Positions 45,371 to 56,672 of a stretch of DNA of 64,000 nt are shown piece after piece. Below the pieces are notes generated by a model. The model saw nothing but the letters and a program-made list of their open reading frames with translations. It was not told where the DNA came from and made no database searches. The translations under genes and the position numbers were made by a program. This DNA comes from Triglochin maritima (lineage: Eukaryota; Streptophyta; Magnoliopsida; Alismatales; Juncaginaceae), in contig OY821787.1 in NCBI GenBank assembly GCA_963682175.1, positions 24,158,501-24,222,500 on the forward strand, in the 5' to 3' direction. Within the stretch, counting starts at the first letter, position 1, and every line of letters starts with the position of its first letter.

Positions 45371-47492
45371 TGAAGAGAATGTGTTCTAAAAGTTTTACTT
45401 TTAAATGCCAATTATTATGAATTGAATGAGAAATCATTTTGTTCCTTGTTTATGTTATTCGTCTTTTAGAAGTGTTAAGGAAGAGGCTCTTGGTCCTTAA
45501 CCGTAGAGCTCTAAAAGATATTGGTTTGCATAAAACAAAAGATATTCGCAATCATGGTAATTAACATGGAACATTAATTACCGAGTTAAGATTGTCGTGT
45601 TGGTCATAGATCATTGTAGCTCTACAAGTGAGTGACGGCACGGGTATGCAAAAGAGGAAAATATTACTTTTGTATACTGAATAGACCTAATAAGTAAAAT
45701 ATTATAGAAATGTGTTTCTGTGTCATTAATATTTTACTGTGTCTTTGGTCCTTTGATATGAGACTTATATCTGATCACTTAAGGAATACTTAATTAGATC
45801 AGTGTCTTGAACTATCGATCAGTGTAGTGTAAAGGCATCGGTTGGTTAAGTATAACTTTCGTTGGAGAAGATAGTTAGTCAAAAGATTATCATTGCCCCT
45901 CTTAATTGAGTGATGATATTAGTGGGCCCCTTGATAAAGCAAAGTTATAATGTGCACAATGTGATTTGAGTTAAGTCACATATTTATAACTAGCTTAAAG
46001 AGATCAAGAAATGAATACTAATACAAAGATGACACAATACTACTTTGTGTGTATTCTTAATATCATGAGGCAATGGACGGACACAAGTGGTGCACTCCAT
46101 CACTAAATGGATCGTGTTTTGGTTCGAGTGGAATTAAGACATCTAACTAATTGGGAGCTATAATGTGTAGCTAGATACCGCTTATAGCTTGTGATATTAA
46201 GCTCTTAATATAACTGCCAACTTAGTTTAGATCCTCCCATAGGTCACACCGCAAAAACCGTGAAACAAGAAGCTTGATTTTTGGTTCATATGATGTGTCG
46301 GGTTTCTTATAGAAAATATGACACATGTGGTGAACAAGTAAAATCAATTATGTTGTATATAAACATAATTAGAATCATGATAAATTCATATGAGATGCAT
46401 ATATTATGGGGTGCAATAATTTATTGTTGCATAGGATAATACATTGCATAAGTTGTGAATTTGCTAAAACCCCTTAAGTTCAAATTTTGTTGGAAATAAA
46501 TCCAAAATTTGAAATAGGCAAAATCGGGTAAAAGTTCGGTAATCCGTTGAGGTTCGGTCGACCGAAGGATCTATGGATCGGTCAACCGAACGTGGAACGG
46601 ATAATCGTAATTGATTGACCGAACTTGACCAAAGTGCCTGGAGCTTTGGTACGGTGTACCGAACCAGAAACGGTCGACCGAACAATGTCAAGTTCCGATA
46701 TTTTCGGTTAACCGAATAGCACTCGGTCTTGGACGAGAATTGGTCCGATCGGTTAAGGAGAATTTTTCTCCTTAAGATTCGGTCATCCGTCACGTACTCG
46801 GTTAAACGATCGTGACAAATTCGGTTAACCGAGTGGGACTCGGTAAACCGAACAGCGGTCGATTTTCTGCCTTTGATTATTAAGAGATTAATTTGATTGA
46901 TGGTTGGATTAGCTCCAAACTTGGTCAAACGTTTTGTGGGTGCATGTAATGCATTAAGGAATTAATTTATGAGAGAAAATGTAAAGAAAAACGTGGCTAA
47001 AGAATAGCCATGATTAAGAGTAAGATTGGAACCTATAAATAGGTCCTTATTCTCCCTAATTGGGTTACACAATTCAATAATTATTTTCTCTCTTAATTCA
47101 CCACAAAAACCCACGAAAATTCTCTTAGTTTTCTAAGTCTTTGGAAGGAGAAATCTCAGAGGCTAAGGAAGGGGTTTGTAGCTAGATTCTAAGCTTGTTT
47201 GGAGATCGATTGGCTAGCTCCTTTCTCTCCAACCTTGTTTAGGGTTTCAGTGAACACTCGGAGGCATCCGGCGCGGCGAGAAGCATCCCCAACGTCTCCG
47301 AATCTTCAAGAAGTTTTTGAGAACTTCTAGGTATGAATTTCGGAGCCCTTGTTTGTTTTAATAGAGTTTTGCAACTAGATGTTAAAACAAACCAATGCAT
47401 GCATGAAATAAATCAAAGAAAATTGTAATTGATCCTTATTATACATAAAAATTTCGAAAATATATATGTATAATTAAACATGAAATCCTACA
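45371..47492 (+). repeat. 3' LTR of the young copia element
   Basis: 2122 bp, nearly identical to 37944-40065. Palindrome cluster 46555-46861, TATA box 47034-47041. Confidence 0.93.
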
Positions 47493-47497
47493 CTACC

Positions 47498-48113
47498 CTC
47501 CCATCCGGCTGTAACAATTTTGAATCTTATGTTGAAGTCGCAAACTCCAAGGACATTTGGGGGTAGCGTGCTTTGGGTCGCACCCACAACGATACCGAAT
47601 TTGGTCTTCCCTTGGGACAATGGTGACTACATGTGTACCGTCTAGTGCGCCCACACAATCTTTGAAATGCGGATAGAATTTGTCACCTCTCTTTTAAGTA
47701 TGTGTTATGGTGTGTCATTTAGATTTTCAATGGGCTTAATGACATTGCATGCCCATACCGCTAAGGCGTCTAGGATAGTATTGAAATGTCTACTAATCTT
47801 CTCGTTCAAATGTTGGAATTCATCCTATAGTTCCTATTTGAATCTGCGTGTCCTAATGCAAACAAAAACATGTGCAGTTGTTCCTCTACGCTGGCCACCC
47901 TAGTGTGTTTGAGTAACCCTTCATTTTTCATAATGTCACTAAGTTTTAGAAACATTGAAAGGTGCATACGACAACCGTCGTAGCACACCTCCAATGACCC
48001 CTCAACATGTTTGACGTCTTTTGCTTTCTGGTCATAGGTGCAGTGTGGATTAAAGTCTTGGTTAGGTACTTTTGAACATATTCCTGGACACTACCTAGGG
48101 CACCTATTGTAGG
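47498..48113 (-). pseudogene. PIF/Harbinger transposase, N-terminal part
   Basis: Minus strand from about 48000: MHLSMFLKLSDIMKNEGLL and VASVEEQLHMFLFALGHADS are the N-terminal helices of plant HARBI1-like transposases. Then, in a shifted frame, EKISRHFNTILDALAVWACN, a stop, and FYPHFKDCVGALDGTHVV with the first catalytic Asp. After a frameshift VCDFNIRFKIVTAGWEG runs up to the copia target site. Joining over the insertion gives the family motif AGWEGSAHDS. The frame is broken in at least three places. Confidence 0.8.
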
Positions 48114-48823
48114 ATCGTGTATGACCCTAATTCTAAGAGAGAAACAACACAACTAAAGAAAAACATCTATTTATTACTCACTCAATTACAAGTAGCATCT
48201 TTCTCAACCAGAGTTTTGCTTCAAGGCTTCACTCTTAGTAGAGAAGATGGTCACCAAGAGAGTGATAAGGCACATGAGAGGAGGGAGAGTTCTAGTTATA
48301 GCCATAGAAAAAGGTAATCCGAGACAATCCCCCGGTATGGGACTAAACAAATACCCAAAATATCCTAAACAAACACTAATACATGTGCACATGAAATCTT
48401 AGCGGATCCGAAGAGATCCGGACCGCCAATTAGCCGTCCCAGACTGCCAATTAGCGGTCTACAGGATCCAGATCCATATGGTTTTCATTCGGGGCTTTTC
48501 TTGATGTATTTGTTGGTCTTGGATGCACCTACTTCGCTTGTTGGAGCTCCGACCCAAATAGAATTGCCAAAATACTCCCAATGATGGTGTGGAGTTTTCT
48601 ATTTTGCTCTTTGGTCCTTCGGTCTTACGTTCAGGTCCTTCTCTCATGCATCTTAGTCCCCAGGTCTCACAATTCAGTCTTTTTTCTTATCTTTTAGGTC
48701 ATTTCATGCCTCTTCTCATCAAACCTCTTTATTTCTGAAATTCAAACATAAAACTCGTCACGTAACATTGCTTAGGTGTAAGATAATGGATATAATATAC
48801 ACATATAAGCATGAAATGATGTC
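48114..48823 (-). repeat. Truncated LTR of the RT-less family
   Basis: Matches the TATA-to-end part of 8503-10054 in the same orientation: TTCACTCTTAGTAGAG, GGACTAAACAAATACC, the palindrome pair at 48421-48459 (CCAATTAG cores, 21 bp apart), and the end ATGAAATGATGTCAATA. It is opposite in orientation to the gag gene that follows at once, so the junction at 48823 is a rearrangement. Confidence 0.75.
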
Positions 48824-48828
48824 AATAA

Positions 48829-50862
48829 GTGGTCCTTGTCGTAGGGAGTCGAGGCGTGTTGAGGTCGTGTGACCTCGCACTTAGGCATCGTCTAGCTGTA
48901 AGGACCTATAGCGACCTTAGGACTGTTTCACGAGGCATTCTTCCTCTCCTGTCTCCTCCCGTCTTCTCCTCTCCTGAGTCATTCTTCCTCTCCTGTCTCC
49001 TCCCGTCTTCTCCTCTACGCACATTCTTTGTTAAAAAAAAGAGGTTTTGGGTTGTGTGTGCACCTTTGTGCATGCTTTCGTGGGCAGGAGATGAGAGTGA
49101 CCGTTTGACGAGGCGTGTCGTCAACCCTGCTTCGGTAGTCGATTTCTCGACGCCTCCCTCCTCTCGTGTCGCACATAGTCCGGGTTCAATGGCTGCTCAT
49201 TTCCACGAGGAGGAGCAGTTGCTGGACCCACCTGTACCACATGTTCTTCCTGTTGTGGCTCCCATACCTCTACGTGATCGATGCTACCCGAGCCGTACTG
49301 CTCTACCCTCATGCATCGTATTGCCAGAGGCAAATGGGAACCACTTTGACATTAAGCCCCAGTTTATTTCCATGCTCCCTCGCTTCACTGGGAAGGGTGA
49401 CCCCTATATCTTTCTCAGGGAATTTGAGGAGGTCTGTGCTCTGTTCAAGCTGCAACAACTTAGCACAGACTCCGTCCATCTTAGGCTAGTCCCTTTTGTA
49501 CTAAGGGATGATGCCAAGAAGTGTTTGTATAGCAACCTGGCGAATGCCTTTAGGACTTGGGATGAATTTCAATCTGTATTTGTCAAAAAGTACTTTCCAA
49601 ATCATCGGACTCAAAAATTGAGGAACGAAATCAATTCGTTCTATCAACATGAGACTGAATCATTCTATGCATACTTAGAGAGGTTCAAGGAGCTACTATC
49701 CTCATGCCCTCACCATGGCATCGAGTTGTGGCACTTGTGTCAGATTGTTTACGAGGGTCTTCACATCCCGTCCCGAACGCTCCTTGAGTCCATGTGTCAA
49801 GGAGAGTTCTTAGGAAAGGATGAAAGGGAGACATGGGCTTTTGTAGAAGACATCGCTGAGAAAACCATGCAATGGGAGAGTGTAAAGGAATCACCTGCAT
49901 CATCCAGCATAGGAGCGAGGAACGCGAGTGCAAACTTGACTAGATCGGGTGCCACATTTGCTGTCGATACCACTACGGCCACCGAGGCCCGCATGACGGC
50001 CTTAATGCGCCGTATGGATTCGATTGAGCTCCAAAACCAAAAAGGTGCACCTCACATGTCTACATCTCGTCCAATTCCCTGTCATTCATGTGGTAGGATA
50101 GGTCATGTAGAAAAAGAGTGTGCGTCCATTCCTCCTGAGATGGAACATGTCAACGCCATCTACGACAGAGCTAGGAATGACCCATACTCATCATCTTATA
50201 ATCCTGGATGGAGGAACCACCCTAACTTTTCATGTAACCAAAATAATGCCCCGGCTGGTCCTTCAAACCCCTCTCGACCACCTAACCAATCATACTAACC
50301 TCTCATGCATGCACAATCTTATCAGCCACCCCAAGCTCAAATCACCAATCAATCGGGTTTCCCAAATTCCAATAATATGGAAACCCGATTCAATTCGCTT
50401 GAGACCTTGACTCGTGGACTTGAAAACTCAATGAATTTTTTTATGTCAACCACAAGTCAAGTTCTCACTTCAAATCAGCAGACCATCAAATCTCTAGAGC
50501 TTCAGATGGGTCAATTGACTCAGTCTGTACATGAAAGAGATAGAGGGACTCTGCCTAGCCAGCCTGAGGCTAACCCCCGCATGTACCAGCAACAACACAT
50601 GCAAAATGAGAATGTGGTACCTCGGGGGCGGCAAGTGAACCATGTGGACGAACCTGTTCACCATGTCAATTCCATTGTAACCTTAAGGAATGGAAAGCCG
50701 GTTGACAATCACATTTCCTTGCCACCACCACCACCATCTATGTTGCCTCTCAGTGGGAATGGTGGTGAAGAAGAGGCTGGGGTGAGGGTAATACACCAAC
50801 GCCTCCTTCTCAAGCACCACAAAAAACCTACCTGCCAAAAACTCCATATCCTAGCAGGTTAA
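48829..50862 (+). pseudogene. gag of the RT-less Tat/Athila-like family (copy B)
   Basis: Preceded by a leader with a duplicated block of about 43 bp (CCTCTCCTGTCTCCTCCCGT at about 48943 and 48986). One frame from about 48829 is broken only by a TAA at 50296-50298 and then resumes (MHAQSYQPPQAQ) to 50862; the true start is likely the ATG at 49189 (MAAHFHEEEQLLDP). Residues near 49360-49870 form the retrotransposon gag capsid domain: FTGKGDPYIFLREFEEVC, WDEFQSVFVKKYFP, FYQHETESFYAYLERFKELL. The zinc knuckle CHSCGRIGHVEKECA is at 50080-50125. A Gln-rich helix follows (SLELQMGQLTQSVHERDRG). Confidence 0.8.
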
Positions 50863-51491
50863 CCAAAAAGCAGAGTGACACAATGGATAAGATGTTAGAG
50901 GTGTTTAAGCAAGTGAAGGTTAACATCCCCTTGTTGGATGTCATCCAACAAATACCTTAATATGCCAAAGTGTTGAAGGATCTCTGCACAACAAAGAGGA
51001 AGACCAATGTTCCTAAGAAAGCATTCTTGGCTGCAAATGTAAGCTCACTTTTGTCCAATCTCACCTAGACAAAATACAATGACCCTGGGTGTCCTACCAT
51101 TCAGTGTACGATTGGGGACACTAGCATGAGTAATGTATTGCTTGATTTAGGATCAGCGGTCAATCTCCTCCAATTTTCTGTTTATCCACAGTTGAACTTG
51201 GGAGAATTGAAACCAACTAAGATCACCCTCCAATTGGCGGATAGATTCATTCGTATTCCAAAGGGGATTATCGAGGACGTGCTTATCAAAGTTGGAGATT
51301 TTATATTTCCAGACGATTTTGTTGTCCTCGATATCAATCATGTTGCGCACACTCACTCTCAAATACCTTTCATTTTGGGTAGACCATTTCTGGCAACCTC
51401 CAATGCCTTAATTAATTGTAGAAATGGTCTCATGAAGCTCTCATTCAGTAACATGAGTGTCGAGTTTCATGTGTTCAACTCTGGTAGGTAA
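50780..51491 (+). pseudogene. Aspartic protease of the RT-less family (copy B)
   Basis: After a frameshift near 50780 the pre-protease segment reads MLEVFKQVKVNIPLLDVIQQ, then two stops (near 50958 and 51067). From 51126 it is open: VLLDLGSAVNLLQFSVYPQL (active-site DLGS, usual for Tat/Athila protease), ITLQLADRFIRIPKGIIEDV, PFILGRPFLATSNALINCRN. The domain is complete, but nothing of RT follows: the next frame (51501) belongs to the unknown C-terminal region. Confidence 0.75.
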
Positions 51492-51500
51492 GAGGAGCCC

Positions 51501-52181
51501 ATGGATCAACCTTTAAATCTCAATCTCATCCGCCAATTAGAGAAAGCACCACAAAATCAACGAACACCCGTAACATCAATGCAACCCATTGAGAATGTTT
51601 GTGGGCCCAGCGAAAACTCATTGCCTGTCTTTGCAATGCAACAGAGTGAGCTGACATCAAACATGAATATTCAACGGGAGTGTTCGTTACATGATTCAGT
51701 TGAGACCATTAGTGAGGGGGACACACCTCATCATATGCCCATTCTAGAAGGTGTTTTCACCCCGTGTCCTAGGGATATATAGCCATTTGAGCTTCAGATT
51801 GACTCCAACAAGGACCCACCTACGATCGAGCTTATGCTTGATGATATAAATGATGGTGGGAGGTCCTTGTTGGATGACTTAGGGAGAAGCCCCATTCTTA
51901 GTGATGCAAGTCTGCTGCATCAATCGAATGAAGTTGAGGAACTCATTCCGATGCACCCACCTATTGGTTGGAGGGTTTTGTTCGATGAGCAACTAAACCA
52001 TAGTGAGGCAACACAAATTCACTCATTCATGTTGCTTACACCCAACCAATATCATGAGGGGTTCGAGCCTTTCAGCTTTGACCTTTCACTCCTCATGACA
52101 CCTCAGAGTACAAGTGAATTTTGCCCATCTCGGCAAGTCTCTGGTCCTCATAACTTGATGTTCTCATTTCATGTTTCTTGA
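51501..52181 (+). pseudogene. Unknown C-terminal region of the RT-less family (copy B)
   Basis: Two pieces in the same frame split by a TAG at 51780: 51501-51782 and 51834-52181. The second holds MHPPIGWRVLFDEQLNHSE and ends SGPHNLMFSFHVS, matching copy A (5870-6211) and copy C (53548-53810). The stretch between protease and this region is only about 10 bp, where an autonomous element would have about 3 kb of RT, RNase H and integrase. Function unknown. Confidence 0.6.
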
Positions 52182-52388
52182 CCAAATGATTATGAGAATA
52201 TCTTTGTTGATGTATATATCTTGTACAAAAAAAAGCGAGTAATAAAAGACAACATGAGCGAGCATTGATTGTTGTGGGCCCCAACCCTTGTGTACTTGGG
52301 CCCCATTTCTTTCACGTATTTGTCTCCCTTCTTCAGTATCTCACAAGTTTTGAGGGAATTCGGGTTTGTGTCCATCACTATAACCATG
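52182..52388 (+). other. 3' non-coding part of copy B
   Basis: Matches the start of the same region in copies A and C (TTGTTGTGGGCCCCAACCCT). It is cut at about 52388 by an LTR fragment of the young copia family. Confidence 0.65.
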
Positions 52389-53203
52389 ATAACAGGGAAT
52401 TTTCGTCTGTTCGGAACGGTCGACCGAATCTATCGGTCGGTCGACCGAACATTGCGATGAAATATTTTATTGTTACGAGCGGTCGACCGAATGTTGAACG
52501 GTCGACCGAAACGTGGTTCGAGCGGTCGACCGAACCTCCAAACGGTCGACCGGTCCAGACGGTTTTGTGCAGAATTAATTTAAGAATTAATTAGATCATG
52601 CATGGAATTGGTCCATAATTGATTTAATTCGTGGCTAAGATTATTTATTAGTAAATAATGGATGGTTAGATGGAAGTTTGCATGAAATCATGGACAAGAG
52701 GTTGCACATGAATAGGTAATTTGGAGAGAACTTATAAATACAAGTTTATCTCATTACTTCATTAATTAATTCATTGTTATTCTCATGCAAAAACTCTCTC
52801 CATAATTCTCCACGAAATTCCCTTAATTCTTAAGTTTAGTTTTAGTTTTTAAGAGATCATCTTCTCAAGGGAACTAAAGATGGGTTAGTAATTAGATTTT
52901 AAACCCTATTGGAGATTGAGATGCTAGCCCTTCTCTCTCCAATCTTGTTTAGAGTTTGGTGAAATCTCGGAGGCATCCGGCGCAACAACAAGCATCCTCA
53001 ACGTCTCCGAATCTTCAAGAAGTTTTAGAGAACTTCTAGGTATGAATTTCGAAGTCCCATGTTTGTTTTAATAAAAGTTTTAAAATTAGTTATTGAAACA
53101 AACCAATGCATGCATGAAATAAATCATAGAAAATTGTAATAGATCCTTACTACGCATAAAAATTCCGAAAATATATATGTGTAATTAAACATGAAATCCA
53201 TCA
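52389..53203 (+). repeat. 5'-truncated LTR of the young copia family (older copy)
   Basis: From about 52800 it matches 39660-40065 closely (GAGGCATCCGGCGC, GTCTCCGAATCTTCAAGAAG, AACCAATGCATGCATGAAAT). It ends ATGAAATCCATCA. TATA box TATAAATA at 52733-52740. Its palindrome cluster (52417-52552) keeps exact CGGTCGACCG sites, unlike the young copies. Confidence 0.75.
52417..52552. repeat. Cluster of six CGGTCGACCG palindromes
   Basis: Six exact or near-exact sites in 136 bp, forming three pairs with core distances of 21, 19 and 20 bp. About 180 bp upstream of the TATA box. Confidence 0.85.
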
Positions 53204-53546
53204 CTTACACTTTGTATCACTTGAGAATGTTAAGGTTGTCCATGTCTTTCACTTAAGTCCTTAATTAACTTTCACGAATGATTCATTAGGCTAGGTGTGT
53301 GGACTGATTACATACATAGAGTGGGCACGTAGTATTACAGTGTCCCATAATCGACAAAATGAGCCAACGAGTCGTGTAGCTAGATTGAATAATGCATCTT
53401 TGTTCGGATTTTGTGGGTATATCTGCTGAAAACCCTTAGGAGACAACACTCCTCCTCCTTGGCGACAAGGAGGTTTAGCATCTTGTTGCACGTGCTAAGT
53501 GCAACCGTGATTCCTACGAAAGTGAGTTAGGATTTCTTATTTTTCG
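53204..53546 (+). other. Detached 3' non-coding piece of the RT-less family
   Basis: Matches the reverse complement of about 4620-4280 in copy A, the part next to the polypurine tract. In the element order it belongs after, not before, the segment that follows it here, so it ends copy B or marks a rearrangement. The polypurine tract and 3' LTR are missing. Confidence 0.6.
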
Positions 53547-55061
53547 TTCCAACGCACCAGCCAGTTGGTTGGAGAGTTTGGATTGCCGATCATTACTTCA
53601 GCACCGCAACGGGAGAAACTCTTCTTCAGTTGCCCCATATTTCCCAAACTCTCAAGAGATTCAAGCTCTTTCAGTTTGATCCTTTGAATGAGACGCCTTT
53701 GCGTCCAATTCATGAACCTCCCATCTCATCTGGTGCTCTTTGTGAAGGGGGGCCACACATGCGTATTCTGGCCCCGCGTGGTGTCATGTTCCCTTTCCAA
53801 GTGCATTGACCAACTTTTGAGGTTCCCATTTGATGTCTTTTGACAAATGAAGATGAGAACTTATGTTTGTACATAGTTATATTAAAAAAAAATAAAAAAA
53901 GAGAAGAAAAAGTACAATAAAAGACTCTATCAGTGAGCATCGATTGTTGTGGGCTCCAACCCTTGAGTATCTGGGCCCCATTTCTTTCACGTATTTGTAT
54001 CCCTTCTTTAGCATCTCACATGTTCTGAGGGAATTCGGGTTGTTGTCCATCAACATAGCCATGAACTTTCCTTTGTACTTCACATTGGTGAGATCTATTC
54101 TTTTTCATGCATAAATCAATGTAGTATCTTGCTATTCATTGAGGACAATGCATGAAGTAGGTGTGGGGGGTGTTTTTACGTGTGTACATAGTTGAGTCTT
54201 TTTCCTTTGATTTTATTTTCTTTTGTGTGCATTATTAGGGTCATGTTAGTGTGCTGCATTTAATATCGATATATCTACTTGCCATGATCATTGGGTGACT
54301 TGTCTGCTTTTGCTTGCCTAGTCCTTCAAAATTTCCACATTTCTTTCAAAATCTTTATGTGTTTGCGAAAGAAAATGTTTTGTGGGTTTTGCGTGTGTTT
54401 AACATGTGCGAAACCGTTGAGAGGCAAAGTAAAAAAGAAAGCTCCCAAAATTGTCTTGAACTTGATGCATTAGGATATCTAGTACAGCGACTTTATGATT
54501 TATCGAGTCGTTAGGATGCACCCCAGTTTTCCCTCGGGGGTGAGTAATCATAAGGTTTCAGTGCTCAAACATTTAAAGAAGTCTACTCTGAACCTAGTGA
54601 GTCAATAATTCGTGTCTGTTAATTTAAGGAAGTTTGTTGTAGTCAAGGACCCTTGAAATCTTGTTGCGAGACATTAAGTGTAGGGGTTTTGGTTCATGTG
54701 TAGATAGAAAATAAGTGAGTAGGTGTTCTCTCTTCTCGCACAGCTCCTATCACTCGGGAAAGTAGGTCTGAGGGGACTTTGTGTCTGGTGCTTTCGAGTC
54801 ATCTGACTTGGGATGCGCCGACCGAACTCTCGTTACACGAGTGGTAGGGATTGCCCTATGTGGAGATTTGGGAAAAGGTGTAGGTGATAGTGTAAGTCCT
54901 CATTGGCAATGATGCACAAAACTCGACCCTGGGAGAATCAAACACCACCAATAAACTGCTTCAAAGAAAAAGAAAAAGAAAAGAAAAAGAAAAAAAAGAG
55001 TCAAATAAGAGCCAAAATGGACTTTACACTTTGTATCACTTGAGGATGTTGAGGTTGTCCA
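53547..55061 (+). mobile_element. RT-less family, copy C (fragment)
   Basis: Starts inside the unknown C-terminal coding region (PHISQTLKRFKLFQFDP, GGPHMRILAPRGVMFPFQVH) and runs through the 3' non-coding region to 55061. There it is cut by the copia LTR at GGTTGTCCATG. It matches copy A 6130-4600 in reverse complement. It includes an A-rich tract (53882-53915) and an AAAGAAAAAG tract near 54965-55000. Confidence 0.7.
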
Positions 55062-56619
55062 TGTTGGTTTTTTGGCCTTAATCTATGTTTTGATGATTTA
55101 ATTAACCTAATTTTAATTATGATCATGTAAAGTAGCACACATATTGCATTGCATATATATTGCTTTGTGCTAACCTCTACAGTTGATCAAGACTCAAGAA
55201 AGAAGAAAAATCAAGTCAAGACATGTAATCAAGCTAGGATTGAAGACATGTAATTTTACCTTTCTTTGAGTATTAGGAACTTATGTGAATTGAGCATAAC
55301 TTAAGCTAATATGCATGCATTCACACACTAGGTTCCTTGTAGGAGTCACACACAAAATATCATATCATTTGGACTTCATTAGATCACCTAAACACCTAAA
55401 ACATTGGTCGCCAGTCTGCCTGAGTTCGGTCGACCGTTCACCTTTCGGTCGACCGGTTATACACAATATTTGTTATACCAGACCAATCAGTTCAACCGAT
55501 CACACTTCTGTTAACCGTTTACCAAGACATGTTCGGTCGACCGGTAGACCTTCGGTCGACCGTTTCGTTTGCTATTTCTGGTAAAAATACGACCGTTATA
55601 TTTGTCATATTATACAACGGTCGTATACACATTTTTCACTTAATACACCCCCAAATACTTTTGAACCGGTCAAACAAAATACCTTGTTCGGTCGACCGTT
55701 CTATTAGGTAAAATCTACCTGCTATCGGTCGACAGAAGTTTAGTTCAACCGATCGAGTTTTCCCTCTACCGAACCCTGTAGTTCGGTCGACCGGTACCTG
55801 TTCGGTCGACCGTTGACTTCTAGAACTTAAGTGTTAGGTCGACCAATACCTATGTTCGATCAACCGATCCTTTAATGAACCTAAGCGTTCGGTCGACCGT
55901 TTCACATTTCGGTCGACCGTTTCTGGACAGATTTGCAGCCCGATTTTCTGCTTTGTGTATCTTGCACAAAACTCAATCAAATCTTGTCCAAACGGCTAGA
56001 AATCTTTAGGAGCTTATAAATAGAGGTTCACACTTAGTTTTCCATAAGATTTCACAACTCCAAAGTGTCAAACCGATAGTGAGATTTTCCACAACCTCCA
56101 AGCTCCAAATTAGTCATCTAAAGCCTAATTTCCACATCATTCATCATACAATCATCTAGCAATTGTTGTGCTCAATTAGAGAGTGAGATCCACTCAAGTT
56201 ACCATTGTTGTAAAGTGAGCAAGGGTCTTGGTGAAAGCCCAAGACAAAGAAGCAAGGACTTCGGTGAAAGCCCGAAGTGATTCTCTCGGTTTGTGAGAGG
56301 TGGTGCCAAGTTCGGCGAGGGTTGTTCGCGAGCTTGAAGACTTTTAAAAGGCGTTGCTCCCGGCCCGGAACGGGGAGGCATAGTGAAGACGCAAGAGGGG
56401 CTCGAACGGAGATTCGAGAGGTGCTTGTAAGAGATGACGTAGGCGCGGCCGAACCTCTATAAAACTGACGTGTCTACTTGTGGTTTGCATTACCTTTCTA
56501 TTTGTGTTTGATTTAGTTTAAATTTCCGCTACATTTCTTTGATCAATCAACCAAGTAGTAAATTAGGGTTTAAGTGTGATTAGTCTTAATTGTGGACCCA
56601 TAACACACACGATCCTAGA
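55062..56619 (+). repeat. 5' LTR of a copia element (family of 24358-25856)
   Basis: TGTTGGTTTTTTGGCC to GATCCTAGA (1558 bp; the usual last CA is mutated to GA). TATA box TATAAATA 56015-56022. CAAATCTTGTCCAAACGGCT and the surrounding 100 bp are almost identical to 25265-25285 of the solo LTR. No 3' LTR is present, so the element is truncated. Confidence 0.85.
55427..55919. repeat. Cluster of paired CGGTCGACCG palindromes (second copia LTR)
   Basis: About eight pairs. Core distances read 19, 19, 19, 22, 16, 19, 21 and 20 bp. Site positions correspond to those in 24736-25207, with individual sites decayed in different places in the two copies. About 95 bp upstream of the TATA box. Confidence 0.85.
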
Positions 56620-56621
56620 TT

Positions 56622-56635
56622 TGGTATCAGAGTCT
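56622..56635 (+). other. Primer binding site (initiator tRNA-Met)
   Basis: TGGTATCAGAGTCT two bases after the LTR end; one mismatch (T for C) to the usual TGGTATCAGAGC. Confidence 0.85.
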
Positions 56636-56672
56636 TGTTAGCTAAATTTCATTACTTTACCGTAATTTTAGC

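Larger units (their letters stand above)
37944..47492 (+). mobile_element. Young Ty1/copia element with 2122-bp LTRs
   Basis: LTRs 37944-40065 and 45371-47492, both TGAAGRGAATGTG...AATCCTACA and equal in length, flanked by the exact duplication CTACC (37939-37943 and 47493-47497). By eye the two LTRs differ at about six positions. The initiator tRNA-Met primer site follows the 5' LTR, and AAGTGGGAGAT precedes the 3' LTR. The internal 5.3 kb holds a nearly intact gag, but protease, integrase and RT are heavily broken. It is inserted in the DDE region of a Harbinger transposase pseudogene. Confidence 0.95.
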
